Shown here in pieces: positions 45,631 through 55,606 of a DNA stretch of 64,000 bases (the first letter of the stretch is position 1; each line of letters begins with the position of its first letter). Under the pieces are notes generated by a model, which did no database searches, was not told the DNA's origin, and saw nothing but the letters and a program-made list of their open reading frames with translations. A program made the position numbers and the translations under genes. Origin of the DNA: Brumimicrobium mesophilum (GTDB lineage Bacteria > Bacteroidota > Bacteroidia > Flavobacteriales_D > Crocinitomicaceae); contig NZ_PVSS01000006.1 of NCBI RefSeq assembly GCF_003025005.1, positions 124,001 to 188,000 on the forward strand. Direction: 5' to 3'.

Positions 45631-46491
45631 TTAGAATAGTGAATCAATTGTAGTTCTGGAACCACGAGGTGTGAATTCAATTCTGATGATATCTCCCACA
45701 CGGAGTCCAAACAATGAATTGGCGCCCCCTCCATTTTCAGGAGTTCCTTTGTTTATGGCTATTTCTAGATAACCACTGTCATTAAATATCGCTATTTTTT
45801 CACCCGCAGGAACTTCATTGTAACCCAATGAGATTACGTCAATGTAGTATTCTTTTTGACGGAAATAAATTACAAAAGGAATGTTTTTACCAACACGCTG
45901 AAAATCTTGTTTAGAGATGTTGGTGATAATGTTTCCATAATGGTCAATGTAGGAAACTGCTCCTTTTAAAGTATGCCCATCGATGACAGGAGAAAGGGGG
46001 ATGGCTTTCCTAATGCTTTCCACAGGACTACAAAAATTTTCAAATGGGGTGCCATCAATTATTTTACATGCTGCTGGAACTAGTATGTTCTTGGTTGGGA
46101 AATTCATTAATTCAGGTCGTGAAAGAACATCTTCCAATCTCCACATTCCCTCTGGTTTTTTACTTCCCAATAATAAACTAAAGAAACCGTTGTCTGCACC
46201 TAAAAAGTACTGACCTTTAAATTTTATTATTGTGGGGTATATACTTTCCTCTGGTTGATTGAAATTTATTAATGGTTCTGCATCAACACCTATAATGTGA
46301 ACCGTATTTTCTGGGAAGTCGTTAATACAATTTTTTAATAAATGAGCGGCTTGAGTAATCTTAAATGGACTTACAAAATGAGAAATGTCAATTATTTGGA
46401 CCGTTGGTAATAAACTCAATAGTTTTCCTTTTAAAGAAGCGACATAATAGTCACTTAATCCCATGTCTGTTGTAAGAGTGATTATCCCCAT
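45631..46491 (-). CDS. SAM hydrolase (SAM hydroxide adenosyltransferase, DUF62)
   Basis: This 286-residue protein has the two-domain DUF62 layout: ITLTTDMGLSDYYVASLKGKL at the start with the catalytic-type Asp, HFVSPFKITQAAHLL, VDAEP, FLGADNGFFSLLLG and a C-terminal beta-barrel (YIDHYGNIITNISKQDF). The family splits SAM into adenosine and methionine using water. It lacks evidence for halide use. It is divergent from phoH, an arrangement that recurs in this phylum. Confidence 0.92.
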   Translation of the reverse strand: MGIITLTTDMGLSDYYVASLKGKLLSLLPTVQIIDISHFVSPFKITQAAHLLKNCINDFPENTVHIIGVDAEPLINFNQPEESIYPTIIKFKGQYFLGADNGFFSLLLGSKKPEGMWRLEDVLSRPELMNFPTKNILVPAACKIIDGTPFENFCSPVESIRKAIPLSPVIDGHTLKGAVSYIDHYGNIITNISKQDFQRVGKNIPFVIYFRQKEYYIDVISLGYNEVPAGEKIAIFNDSGYLEIAINKGTPENGGGANSLFGLRVGDIIRIEFTPRGSRTTIDSLF

Positions 46492-46874
46492 TTTTATTTT
46501 ATCCCCATTTTGCTTTGTATAGTTTTCAAAATTAGCTTTAATTTCGAGAATACAGAAGAGTTTAATAGGTAAATTCTTTGTTGATTTAAATTTTAAATAA
46601 TGAATAAAAAAAACTAAGTTTAAAATTTATTTTTCACTACTTTTCAAGGGATATATTGATGGATATTAATCTAATGTTGTTTGTTGTTAGTGGTTGATCA
46701 TCGGGTGTTTATTTAAGCGTGTGGTAGAACATTAATCGGAATTTCTGTAAATTATTAAATTCGTTTGTTTTCGATCATGCACTAATTACCATTAATTATT
46801 TTTTGAATTTCAATTTTATTTTAAAACAATGAAAATTACATTAATTTTGAGAACAGATTATAAAAACTAAAATA
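46492..46874. other. Divergent intergenic region between SAM hydrolase and phoH
   Basis: A 383-base AT-rich gap without ORF or RNA gene. Only a -7 element (46842-46849) for phoH stands out. Confidence 0.4.
46842..46849 (+). promoter_or_regulatory. -7 element of phoH-purC (TAATTTTG)
   Basis: Exact TAnnTTTG match 25 bases before the TTG start of phoH. Confidence 0.5.
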
Positions 46875-47840
46875 TTGCTAGAACGGAAAATTGAAATTGA
46901 AAGGATTAATCCTTTAGAGTTACTCGGGATTAATAATTCAAAACTTAAACTGATAAAAATTTATTTTTCAGATTTAAAGATAAATGCACGTGGAAATGTG
47001 ATTACTGTTGAAGGTGAAGAGAGCTTGGTGGAGATTTTCGAAGCTAAACTTTCTCAATTAATTCAGCATATTGAGAAGTATGGAGGATTGACTGAAAACA
47101 ATATTGACAATATGATGGTGGAGGATCCGCTAGAAATGATGTCTGGAGACGGTTCTGAAATTATTCTTCATGGGGTGGGAGGTAATAAAATAAAAGCCAG
47201 AACTTTTAATCAACGTAAACTTGTAGAGTCAATCAACCAAAATGCAATGGTTTTTGCGGTTGGACCAGCAGGAACCGGAAAAACTTATACTGCTGTTGCT
47301 TGTGCTGTGAGGGCATTGAAAAATAAACAGGTAAAGAGAATCATCTTAACCCGTCCAGCTGTTGAAGCAGGAGAGAACTTGGGTTTCTTGCCTGGAGATA
47401 TGAAAGAAAAGCTTGACCCATACATGATGCCTCTTTATGATGCGCTTCGCGATATGATTCCTCCTGAAAAATTAGTTGATTTTATAGAATACGGTACAGT
47501 GGAAATAGCGCCATTAGCATTTATGAGAGGTAGAACTTTGGATAAGGCCTTTGTTATTCTTGATGAAGCTCAAAACACCACTGTAAATCAAATGAAAATG
47601 TTTTTAACCCGTATGGGAAAGACTGCCAGTTTTGTAATTACAGGGGATGCATCTCAAATTGATTTGCCATCAAGACAAAAGTCTGGATTAATCTATGCAA
47701 TTGATACCTTAGGGGAAATAGATGGAATTGGCGTGGTGCGTCTAAATAAGAATGACGTTATCCGACATAAATTAGTGAAACAAATTATTGAAGCATTCGA
47801 AGAACAAAAAAACAATGATGAAAAGTCTGACAAAAACTGA
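46875..47840 (+). CDS. phoH: PhoH-family ATPase
   Basis: The 321-residue protein has an N-terminal KH-like part (about 1-95) and a P-loop ATPase domain with Walker [14 protein letters not shown] (about residue 134), [17 protein letters not shown], and Walker [13 protein letters not shown]. PhoH proteins are RNA-linked ATPases with roles in ribosome or RNA handling. The only start that keeps the N-terminal [18 protein letters not shown]-type segment is TTG at 46875. It overlaps purC by about 23 bases. Confidence 0.93.
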   Translation: MLERKIEIERINPLELLGINNSKLKLIKIYFSDLKINARGNVITVEGEESLVEIFEAKLSQLIQHIEKYGGLTENNIDNMMVEDPLEMMSGDGSEIILHGVGGNKIKARTFNQRKLVESINQNAMVFAVGPAGTGKTYTAVACAVRALKNKQVKRIILTRPAVEAGENLGFLPGDMKEKLDPYMMPLYDALRDMIPPEKLVDFIEYGTVEIAPLAFMRGRTLDKAFVILDEAQNTTVNQMKMFLTRMGKTASFVITGDASQIDLPSRQKSGLIYAIDTLGEIDGIGVVRLNKNDVIRHKLVKQIIEAFEEQKNNDEKSDKN

Positions 47841-48774
47841 TTTTAATTTTCCTGAACAAAGGGAAGTGTACAAAGGTAAGGTAAGAGATGTCTATTTTAT
47901 AGGTGAGGATCATTTAGTGATGATTGCATCTGATAGAATCTCTGCATTTGATCATATTTTACCAGTAGGAATTCCTTATAAAGGACAAGTGTTGAATCAA
48001 GTAGCAACTCACTTCCTTAAAGCTACGGAAGATATTTTACCAAACTGGTTAATGGATGTTCCTGATCCTAATGTTGCAGTAGGTTACAGATGTGACCCTA
48101 TTCGTATTGAAATGGTAATTCGCGGTTATTTAACAGGTCATGCTTGGAGAGAGTATAGTGCAGGAAGAAGAATTCTTTGCGGTGTTGAAATGCCAGAAGG
48201 AATGAAAGAAAATGATAAGTTTCCTCAACCAATCATAACTCCGTCAACTAAAGCTGTTGAAGGTCATGATGAAGATATAACAAGGGATGAGATTCTAAGT
48301 AAAGGTTATGCAACTGAAGAAGTTTATTCGCAACTGGAAAAATACACTCATCTTTTGTACGAAAGAGGAACTGAAATGGCTGCGGATAGAGGGCTTATTT
48401 TGGTAGATACGAAGTATGAATTTGGAATGAAAGATGGATCCATAATGTTGATGGATGAAATTCATACCCCTGATTCATCTCGTTACTTTTATGCTGAAGG
48501 CTATGAGGAAAGGCAGCGTAACAATGAACAACAACGTCAATTAAGTAAAGAGTTTGTTCGTCAATGGTTAATCGAAAATGACTTTCAAGGTCTTGAAGGG
48601 CAAAAAATGCCTGAAATACCTAAAGATTTTATAGCGTTAATCACGGAAAGATATATCGAACTTTTTGAAAAAATAACGGGAAGTGGGTTTGTAAAAGCAA
48701 ATACAACGAATATTAATGAGCGTATCATGAAGAATACTGTAGATTCTTTAAATGATAAAAAGATTATTAAATAG
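47818..48774 (+). CDS. purC: Phosphoribosylaminoimidazole-succinocarboxamide synthase (SAICAR synthase)
   Basis: Purine synthesis enzyme joining CAIR and aspartate with ATP. From ATG 47818 it has 318 residues, the usual length of the long eukaryote-like/Bacteroidota type, opening [20 protein letters not shown]. Motifs: [58 protein letters not shown], and [14 protein letters not shown]. An ATG at 47815 and one at 47788 are also in frame; the latter lies deep in phoH. A strong terminator follows. Confidence 0.95.
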   Translation: MKSLTKTDFNFPEQREVYKGKVRDVYFIGEDHLVMIASDRISAFDHILPVGIPYKGQVLNQVATHFLKATEDILPNWLMDVPDPNVAVGYRCDPIRIEMVIRGYLTGHAWREYSAGRRILCGVEMPEGMKENDKFPQPIITPSTKAVEGHDEDITRDEILSKGYATEEVYSQLEKYTHLLYERGTEMAADRGLILVDTKYEFGMKDGSIMLMDEIHTPDSSRYFYAEGYEERQRNNEQQRQLSKEFVRQWLIENDFQGLEGQKMPEIPKDFIALITERYIELFEKITGSGFVKANTTNINERIMKNTVDSLNDKKIIK

Positions 48775-48846
48775 AAATATGTAACGCTTGTTTGATTACA
48801 AGTTATGCACATCGAACATAGTTTCAAACAAGTATTTTAAATTTTG

Positions 48847-48890
48847 ATCACCCTTTTTTCATTTATTGAGGAGAAAGGGTGATTTTTTTT
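48847..48890 (+). terminator. Intrinsic terminator of phoH-purC
   Basis: A 10-bp perfect stem (ATCACCCTTT at 48847-48856 with 48874-48883) is followed by eight T residues, about 70 bases after the purC stop. The remaining 170 bases before guaA hold nothing visible except its -7 element. Confidence 0.88.
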
Positions 48891-49048
48891 GATAAGAATA
48901 GTTTTTAAAGGATTCTAATTGTCAAAAAATGGAAACTTATGCAGATTCTAATAGTAAGGAAACACCCTGAAAATCAATAAAATTAAAATCTTTCTGTTTT
49001 AAGAAGTTAAAAAGTAAAAATTACTTAGGTGTCGATTGAACGGTTTAT

Positions 49049-49056
49049 TATCTTTG
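49049..49056 (+). promoter_or_regulatory. -7 element directly before guaA (TATCTTTG)
   Basis: Exact TAnnTTTG match separated from the ATG by only CGCC, so the transcript is probably leaderless. The nearest TTG (49036-49038) is too close to be the -33 box. Confidence 0.55.
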
Positions 49057-49060
49057 CGCC

Positions 49061-50593
49061 ATGCAAGACACGATTTTAATTCTAGATTTTGGTTCACAAT
49101 ATACGCAACTCATAGCAAGAAGAGTGCGAGAACTGAATGTTTATAGTGAGATTCACCCATGGGATAAATGCCCAGAAATCACAAGTAATATTAAAGGTGT
49201 AATCCTTTCAGGAAGCCCGTTTTCTGTGAGAGATGAAAAATCACCGAAGATCGATTTATCAAAAATCAAAGGTAAAGTTCCACTTTTGGGAGTTTGTTTT
49301 GGTGCTCAATTTATGGCCCACAATTTTGGGGGAGAAGTAGCAGCTTCAGATACAAGAGAGTATGGTAGAGCGAATATTGTTTCTCATGACAACACAAGTG
49401 ATTTATTGAAAGGAATTTCTGAAAATTCACAGGTGTGGATGTCGCACGGAGATTCTATTAAACTATTGCCTTCAGATTTTGACGTGATTGCGAGTACAGC
49501 AGATGTGAAAAATGCGGCATACTCAATTCAAGGAGAAAAAACATACGGAATTCAATTCCATCCAGAGGTTTATCATTCAACTGATGGAGCAACAATGATT
49601 TTTAATTTTGTAGTAACAATCGCAGGTTGTAACCAGGATTGGACTCCAGATGCATTTGTAGATTCTACTGTTGAAGCACTGAAAGAACAATTAGGTGATG
49701 ATAGAGTGATTTTAGGTTTGTCAGGTGGGGTTGATTCATCTGTAGCTGCAACATTACTTCACCATGCAATAGGAACCAACCTTCATTGTATTTTTGTAAA
49801 TAACGGTTTATTACGTAAAAACGAATATTCTGAAGTTTTAGAAAGCTATAAAGGGATGGGACTTAATGTTAAAGGAGTTGATGCCTCAGAGGAATTCTAC
49901 TCTGCTTTGAAAGGATTAACAGATCCTGAAGAAAAAAGAAAAGCAATCGGCAAGGTGTTTGTAGATGTCTTTGACCAAGAATCTAAATTAGTTGAAAACG
50001 CAAAATGGTTAGGACAAGGAACAATATACCCAGATGTTATTGAGTCTGTAAGTGTAACAGGAGGACCGTCGCAAACTATTAAATCTCACCATAATGTGGG
50101 GGGATTGCCAGATTATATGAAATTAAAAGTTGTTGAACCTTTAAAATCTTTATTTAAAGATGAGGTTAGAAGAGTAGGAAAATCATTAGGTATTTCTCCA
50201 ACAATTTTGGGAAGACATCCTTTTCCTGGTCCTGGTTTAGGAATTAGAATTTTAGGAGAAGTAACCCCAGATAAGGTTGCGATTCTTCAGGAAGTAGATT
50301 CAGTTTTTATTGGCGAATTAAAAGCCGCTGGCTTATATGATGATGTTTGGCAAGCTGGAGCAATTTTCTTACCTGTAAACACAGTTGGTGTAATGGGAGA
50401 TGAAAGAACTTACGAAAATGCTGTTGCGCTTCGTGCTGTGACTTCAACTGATGGAATGACTGCAGATTGGTGTCATTTACCTTATGAAGTATTAGGTAAA
50501 ATATCAAATAAAATAATTAATCAGGTCAAAGGAATTAATCGTGTAACATACGATATCAGTTCTAAACCACCTGCAACAATTGAATGGGAATAA
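49061..50593 (+). CDS. guaA: GMP synthase (glutamine-hydrolysing)
   Basis: The 510-residue enzyme converts XMP to GMP. The N-terminal class I glutamine amidotransferase has Cys79 in [15 protein letters not shown] and FHPEVYHS for His/Glu. The ATP pyrophosphatase domain has the PP-loop [17 protein letters not shown] (about 222-238), and the C-terminal dimerisation domain ends in KPPATIEWE. Length is typical (510-525). The stop overlaps the next gene's ATG by one base. Confidence 0.98.
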   Translation: MQDTILILDFGSQYTQLIARRVRELNVYSEIHPWDKCPEITSNIKGVILSGSPFSVRDEKSPKIDLSKIKGKVPLLGVCFGAQFMAHNFGGEVAASDTREYGRANIVSHDNTSDLLKGISENSQVWMSHGDSIKLLPSDFDVIASTADVKNAAYSIQGEKTYGIQFHPEVYHSTDGATMIFNFVVTIAGCNQDWTPDAFVDSTVEALKEQLGDDRVILGLSGGVDSSVAATLLHHAIGTNLHCIFVNNGLLRKNEYSEVLESYKGMGLNVKGVDASEEFYSALKGLTDPEEKRKAIGKVFVDVFDQESKLVENAKWLGQGTIYPDVIESVSVTGGPSQTIKSHHNVGGLPDYMKLKVVEPLKSLFKDEVRRVGKSLGISPTILGRHPFPGPGLGIRILGEVTPDKVAILQEVDSVFIGELKAAGLYDDVWQAGAIFLPVNTVGVMGDERTYENAVALRAVTSTDGMTADWCHLPYEVLGKISNKIINQVKGINRVTYDISSKPPATIEWE

Positions 50594-52533
50594 TGAGAAT
50601 TTTAATAGTATTAGTTATATTTTTAAGCGCCTCTTTTGCTGCTTTGTCTCAAGAAATTGGACAAGAAACTAGAGATGGTAAATTATTTAAGGTTCATGCT
50701 GTTGAAGCAGGGAATACTTTATATGGATTACATATTAAATATGATGTAACTATAGAGTCTATTATTAAATTTAATCCTACTGCAAAAGAAGGTTTGCAGG
50801 TAGGACAAATTCTTTATATTCCAACAGACGGTAGCTCCGCAAAGACGGAAACTCAAGATAAATTCAGAATTCATACGGTAAAGCGAAAAGAAACACTTTA
50901 CGGTATTTCTCGTGAATATGGAGTAACTGTGGCTGAGATAATTCGATTGAACCCAGGTTCTGATCAAGGTCTAGATATTAAACAAGAGCTTAAAATTCCT
51001 TTTCCATCTAAGGAAGAAGAAAAACCATTAATTGCAGAAGATAAAATCAAGGAAACTAAGGAAGAAAAAACTTCAGAAGAAAAAACTAAACCAAAAGATT
51101 TTGAACCACACAATCCGTTCAAAAAGGATTCAGTTACCGTGATCGATTACAAAGTTGACTTCAAGGACAGTATCGTAAACTATAAGGTTCAACAAGGGGA
51201 GACGCTATATTCGATTTCTAGAAGATTTATGGTTCCTGTTGAGCAATTAGTTGAACAAAATAATTTGTCTGGTAGTTCAATAAGTCCAGGACAAATATTA
51301 ACAATTAAATTAAAACAGGAGAGAATTGAAGAAGTTGAGGTTCGAGAATTGGTGAATTTGAATACAATCAAAAAATCCAATGTCCACTTGGTGAAGAAAA
51401 AAAATAAATATAAAGTACTGGTTGCTTTGCCGATGAAGTTGGGTTCAAATTCTCAAGCTATATCTGGAATGTTTACTGAGACTACTTCGCTAAATACGCT
51501 AACCAATTTATCAGTTGAATTTTTAATGGGCGCTCAATTAGCCTTAGATTCACTAGAAAAATTAGGTTTGAATGCTGATGTTGAGTTTTTTGATACTTAT
51601 GGGGATTTAGATAAGTTAAAAGAAAAGTTGGACAGTAGAAATGCAAACGATATTGATGTAGTGATTGGGCCATTTTATCCTCAGCTTTTAGACTATGCGG
51701 CGCAGTGGGGAATGAATAATAAGGTTCCAATTGTGGCCGTTACCAAAATACCAACTAAAGTCTTAGAAAATAACCCTTACGTTCTTTCTATGGTTCCTTC
51801 AGAATTAACTATGATCAGTGCAATGGCAAGATATTTAGCTAAAAATCATGTAAATGACAATATTGTAATTATTGATGGTGAAAATACAGAAGTAAGAGAA
51901 AGAGTTCAATATTTTAAGGATGCGTTTGAGAAGAGTCAACCTTTGGTAGGTAGAAAATCACTAAAGTCTTCAGGAATGGGTGATGCCTCAGGTAGAACTT
52001 TAGTGAACCTTATTCAAACAGATGGTAATAACTTTATTATTTGCCTTTCTAATGATGTACAACAAGTAATGAAGTTTGTGAATACACTTAATGCTGCGAA
52101 AAACTACAGTGGTAGTTACGGACGAGCATCTGTTACTATGGTTGGTTTAAATAATTGGTTAGAAATTCCGGCCTTAAATAGTTACTATAGAAACCGTTTT
52201 GAGTTCCATTTTCCTGCTGCCAATTATTTGAATTATGATTCTCCAGAAGTAAAGGAATTCACGAGAGAGTACCGTTTAAAATATAAATCTGATCCATCTA
52301 AGTATGCCTTTCATGGTTTTGATGTGATGTTATCACAAGGGTCTTCACTGTTACTTGGATATAGCAGAGATAATGGATTAATGGATAGTTTTGATGTTCA
52401 GTCTCTCGGAGGAAATCACGGTAGTGAAAATTCAAGCGTATTCATTTCAAAACAAAGTGATTTTGAAATTATATTGTTAGAAATCATTTCAAATACCAAT
52501 AAGTTTGATGTTAAACAAAGAGGAGGTAATTAA
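50593..52533 (+). CDS. Triple LysM protein with a type I periplasmic-binding-protein-like domain
   Basis: From ATG 50593 (TAATG overlap with guaA) it has 646 residues and a signal peptide ending in ALSQ. Three LysM repeats follow at about 35-80, 100-145 and 205-250 (GNTLYGLHIKYDVTIESI, KETLYGISREYGVTVAEI, GETLYSISRRFMVPVEQL). The rest, about 280-640, has the type I binding-protein fold (VEFLMGAQLALDSLEKL, DVVIGPFYPQLLDYAAQW, VPIVAVTKIPTKVLENN). LysM binds peptidoglycan, so it should sit at the cell wall. The C-terminal fold is also that of the LpoA activator of penicillin-binding proteins; a similar role is only inferred. Confidence 0.87.
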   Translation: MRILIVLVIFLSASFAALSQEIGQETRDGKLFKVHAVEAGNTLYGLHIKYDVTIESIIKFNPTAKEGLQVGQILYIPTDGSSAKTETQDKFRIHTVKRKETLYGISREYGVTVAEIIRLNPGSDQGLDIKQELKIPFPSKEEEKPLIAEDKIKETKEEKTSEEKTKPKDFEPHNPFKKDSVTVIDYKVDFKDSIVNYKVQQGETLYSISRRFMVPVEQLVEQNNLSGSSISPGQILTIKLKQERIEEVEVRELVNLNTIKKSNVHLVKKKNKYKVLVALPMKLGSNSQAISGMFTETTSLNTLTNLSVEFLMGAQLALDSLEKLGLNADVEFFDTYGDLDKLKEKLDSRNANDIDVVIGPFYPQLLDYAAQWGMNNKVPIVAVTKIPTKVLENNPYVLSMVPSELTMISAMARYLAKNHVNDNIVIIDGENTEVRERVQYFKDAFEKSQPLVGRKSLKSSGMGDASGRTLVNLIQTDGNNFIICLSNDVQQVMKFVNTLNAAKNYSGSYGRASVTMVGLNNWLEIPALNSYYRNRFEFHFPAANYLNYDSPEVKEFTREYRLKYKSDPSKYAFHGFDVMLSQGSSLLLGYSRDNGLMDSFDVQSLGGNHGSENSSVFISKQSDFEIILLEIISNTNKFDVKQRGGN

Positions 52534-53416
52534 TAGGTTAAAGTCAGTTCAAGATTATATTTGTAAAAAACTTGAAGAACTAGATGGTGTAGCGAAATTT
52601 CATGAAGACAATTGGGTCCGTGAAGAAGGTGGTGGCGGAAGAACACGAATCCTTTCCGATGGAGCTATCATTGAAAAAGGCGGAGTAAATTTCTCGGCTG
52701 TACATGGACCGGTCTCTGAAGTAATGAAGAATCAACTTGGGCTCGATGGTAATGATTTTCTTGCTACAGGAGTCTCAATTGTTATTCACCCAAAGAATCC
52801 TTTTCACCCAATAATGCATATGAATGTTCGTTATTTTGAAATGGATACTGGTGTTTATTGGTTTGGAGGTGGTATAGATATGACGCCGCACTATATTGAC
52901 TTTCCCAAAGCTCAAATGTTCCATCAAGAGCTGAAAAAAGTATGTGATAAATATAATTCAGAATTCTACTCAAAATTCAAAACTTTGGCAGATGATTATT
53001 TTTACATTCCACACAGAAACGAAACAAGAGGAGTAGGAGGTATCTTTTACGACCATTTAACTGATAAAGATGGTTTATCGAAAGAAGGGCTTTTAGATTT
53101 TGCAATAGATCTAGGAGAATTATTTCCTAAGGTTTATGCTGATCAAATTGAATTTGACCGCTCACCTTCTTTTACAACTGAAAATGAAGAATGGCGAAAC
53201 CTGCGAAGAGGACGTTATGTTGAATTTAATTTAGTTCATGATAGAGGAACAAAGTTCGGATTAAAAACAGGTGGTAGAATTGAATCTATTCTGATGAGTT
53301 TACCTAAAAATGCATCTTGGTTTTATGATTTTAAAGCTGAGAAAGGCTCTAAAGAACAAGAAACCCTAAATTGGTTGAAAAAGGATGTTGATTGGCTTAA
53401 TTTGGCTTCTAAATAG
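52508..53416 (+). CDS. hemF: Oxygen-dependent coproporphyrinogen III oxidase
   Basis: Heme synthesis enzyme decarboxylating coproporphyrinogen III with O2. From ATG 52508 it has 302 residues, near the family's 300. Motifs: FHEDNWVREEGGGGRTRIL, HPKNPFHPIMHMNVRYFEM, GGGIDMTPHYI, YIPHRNETRGVGGIFYD and the closing RRGRYVEFNLVHDRGTKFGL. A TTG three bases earlier is also in frame. The start lies within the 3' end of the LysM gene (26-base overlap), so translation may be coupled. It implies aerobic life. Confidence 0.96.
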   Translation: MLNKEEVINRLKSVQDYICKKLEELDGVAKFHEDNWVREEGGGGRTRILSDGAIIEKGGVNFSAVHGPVSEVMKNQLGLDGNDFLATGVSIVIHPKNPFHPIMHMNVRYFEMDTGVYWFGGGIDMTPHYIDFPKAQMFHQELKKVCDKYNSEFYSKFKTLADDYFYIPHRNETRGVGGIFYDHLTDKDGLSKEGLLDFAIDLGELFPKVYADQIEFDRSPSFTTENEEWRNLRRGRYVEFNLVHDRGTKFGLKTGGRIESILMSLPKNASWFYDFKAEKGSKEQETLNWLKKDVDWLNLASK

Positions 53417-53847
53417 CTACTGTTGTTCCTAAAACTATAATTTCTAATTCCCGAGAGTTGCTATTACTTGAATTGTATATTATCTGAACTTTTTGGTAGA
53501 CCAAATCGTCATTATGAAATTCATTGTTGGTTTCCTTTATTGTATGCAGAATGTTATTGAAGGATCTTTAGACGGGTGAAAGGATGTTATGAAAGCAATG
53601 CTTAATTGTGTAATTAATTCAAAACTTAGAGCCTAATTGAATTGAACAGCTCACGAAAGAGGTACATTATTACGTATCTTACGTAAATGTACCTGAATTT
53701 TCTGAATTGTACTTTTCTTTATAATGTCTATCAATATGGCTTAGAACCTTCAATGTGTAAACTAAAAAATCGATATACATGTTAGTATTTCCTTAACATA
53801 TATATCGATTTTCAAATAAAAAGGTATTCAGAATTGTTGGTACATTT
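53417..53847. other. Intergenic region after hemF
   Basis: About 430 bases without a gene. Apart from the hairpin at 53764-53812 I see no structured element or RNA gene. Confidence 0.4.
53764..53812 (-). terminator. Intrinsic terminator, AAAATCGATATA stem
   Basis: Arms AAAATCGATATA (53766-53777) and its complement (53801-53812) enclose an inner GTTA/TAAC pair; on the minus strand a T-run follows. It lies 36 bases after the barrel gene stop. The stem sequence recurs after the paralogous gene at 57573. Confidence 0.75.
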
Positions 53848-54522
53848 TTATGGTCTAAATGTCAAACCAACTGTAGTACTAATTATCCCAGTTACATTTT
53901 TTGAACTTATTAAGTTATCAGTATCATAAGTAACACCTTGACTGAATTGTGTGAAGTGACTAACATCTAAATTAATTGACCATTTTTGGTTTAAATGAAA
54001 TTGTGGAGTCAAACCTAGAATTATGTGTCCAATATCATCTTGGTTTGTAATGAATTTTTCAGAATCTGCAATACCATTTTCCTTTCTAAAGTCTATAAAT
54101 GATGGATTACGCAAGGTAGTTAACCCCGCACCTGCATGAAAATTCAAAGAGAACTTTCTCGATTTCTTTTCTCCTAGCAATTGTATAAGTCTCAGCATTA
54201 CTTCTGCGGAAGCTCCTACAGAAAACGATCTGTCAATAACGCCATTGTAAGTGGCTTTAAACTGGTTGTAATCTAATCTACCTTTAACACCTATTATGTC
54301 ATTGAAGTAGTAACCAAGTCCTGCGTTAAAGCTTTGTCCTGCTGACATTTCTGCGATTGCTGACGTTTCTCCTAAGTATCTTGCTCCAGCATTTAAATCT
54401 AGGAACAGGCCAGTTTTGTGCCAATTAACAGAATTATTACTGTTTGAATTTTCTCGGCCTGACTGCGCTACAGCAGAGAATGCAATGACAGATAGAAGTA
54501 GTAGAATAGCTGTTTTTTTCAT
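53848..54522 (-). CDS. Outer membrane beta-barrel protein, paralog of the 57573 gene
   Basis: A 224-residue protein with a signal peptide ending in AVAQ (residue 20), then barrel strands: TGLFLDLNAGARYLGETSAI, SFNAGLGYYFNDIIGVKGRLDY, FSLNFHAGAGLTTLRNPS and a C-terminal STTVGLTFRP. It is colinear with the 57573 product, roughly half identical by eye, with the same ends. It is probably an OmpA-like-barrel without a peptidoglycan domain. It lies at the end of the O-acylation block. Function unknown. Confidence 0.8.
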   Translation of the reverse strand: MKKTAILLLLSVIAFSAVAQSGRENSNSNNSVNWHKTGLFLDLNAGARYLGETSAIAEMSAGQSFNAGLGYYFNDIIGVKGRLDYNQFKATYNGVIDRSFSVGASAEVMLRLIQLLGEKKSRKFSLNFHAGAGLTTLRNPSFIDFRKENGIADSEKFITNQDDIGHIILGLTPQFHLNQKWSINLDVSHFTQFSQGVTYDTDNLISSKNVTGIISTTVGLTFRP

Positions 54523-54639
54523 GATTAAAAAAATTTGATGTGTTTTATTTAAAGTTATTGGTTTTCTTGTTTAACATTTTTGTAAAGTTAATATTCTTTT
54601 TTGTAGAAAAATGAGAAATAACCTTTAATATCTTAGATT

Positions 54640-55602
54640 TCAATTATTTTGGTTATCTTTTATAGCATGGACCATTTTTTCGGTAATAATCTTTGCTCCA
54701 GCTCTATTGGGATGTGTTGGATCCACAAAATATTCATCCTGAAGCAAATTAGTATAGTCCAAAACCTTTACACCAATTTCTTTTTGGAATTCCTTTATTT
54801 TCTTACTGTAATCTTTAGGTAGATAGTCAAAACCTATTGGGGAAAAAGGCATAAAGACAATTACGAACTCCACGTTCTTGGACCTAAAATATTGGGAGGC
54901 GAGTATTAGTTTTTCAATAACCTCTTTGTTTATTTTTAAAGTGTCTTTAATTTTACGATTTGAATAATTCCTCAGAAATTTATCATACTCTTTTTGGGGA
55001 GCTCGTTCATAGTTGTACAAATATGGATAAGTTAAATCATAAATATTTTCAGAAAGTGCATTGGGTTCCAAAATCGTTCGTAAATAGGTGTGGATACCTT
55101 GTTTCAAAAAACTTTTTGAATTGTAAGTAGCTAATAATTTGTTTGCGCTTATCGTGTTTTGTGCTTTTTCAGATAGTAGGCTGCTATCATTTGGATCGTA
55201 TTCAAAACCAGTTAGAATTAGACGACTCGCTTTTTTATTATTTAGTTTGAGAGACTTTGAAATTTTATTAACGTCAAGACATTGTATTACAACTTTAGTT
55301 CCTTCCTTAAGTTTTGGATAGAATAGTGCTGATTCGGAAAGGGACTGTCCAAGGCTTGTAAATGATGCCACAGATGCATTATTGAATTTTTTAGAAATTA
55401 AATATCCATCAATTCCTGTCATTGCCTTACTGTCTCCAAATATTACAATTTCAGGAATTAAATCATCATCATTTGACCATTTATTAATCAATGTTAAACG
55501 TTTAGTATCATCTGTAACTATGGGGATTATTAAAGTAGTAATAAAATAACTAATTATTAATCCTAAAACGATATATCCTATTTGTAAAATTAAGTTTTTC
55601 AT
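54640..55602 (-). CDS. Membrane-anchored SGNH-fold protein, partner of the MBOAT acyltransferase
   Basis: From ATG 55602 the protein has 320 residues; an ATG at 55644 would overlap the MBOAT gene. One N-terminal helix (about 4-27) leads to a periplasmic SGNH-like domain with the nucleophile motif IVIFGDSKAM (GDS at 56-58) and the C-terminal DPTHPNRAG (Asp294, His297). Proteins like this (AlgX, DltD, PatB types) move acyl groups delivered by an MBOAT partner onto polysaccharide or act as esterases. It starts four bases after the MBOAT stop, which supports joint action. Confidence 0.8.
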   Translation of the reverse strand: MKNLILQIGYIVLGLIISYFITTLIIPIVTDDTKRLTLINKWSNDDDLIPEIVIFGDSKAMTGIDGYLISKKFNNASVASFTSLGQSLSESALFYPKLKEGTKVVIQCLDVNKISKSLKLNNKKASRLILTGFEYDPNDSSLLSEKAQNTISANKLLATYNSKSFLKQGIHTYLRTILEPNALSENIYDLTYPYLYNYERAPQKEYDKFLRNYSNRKIKDTLKINKEVIEKLILASQYFRSKNVEFVIVFMPFSPIGFDYLPKDYSKKIKEFQKEIGVKVLDYTNLLQDEYFVDPTHPNRAGAKIITEKMVHAIKDNQNN

Positions 55603-55606
55603 TTTA

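Noticed and set aside
50584-50592. ATG at 50584 for the LysM protein
   Set aside because: It lies inside guaA; ATG 50593 gives a clean signal peptide and the common TAATG overlap.
53650-53700. TACGTA-rich stretch as an operator
   Set aside because: The symmetry is imperfect and it lies in a gap between converging genes, so a regulatory site is unlikely.
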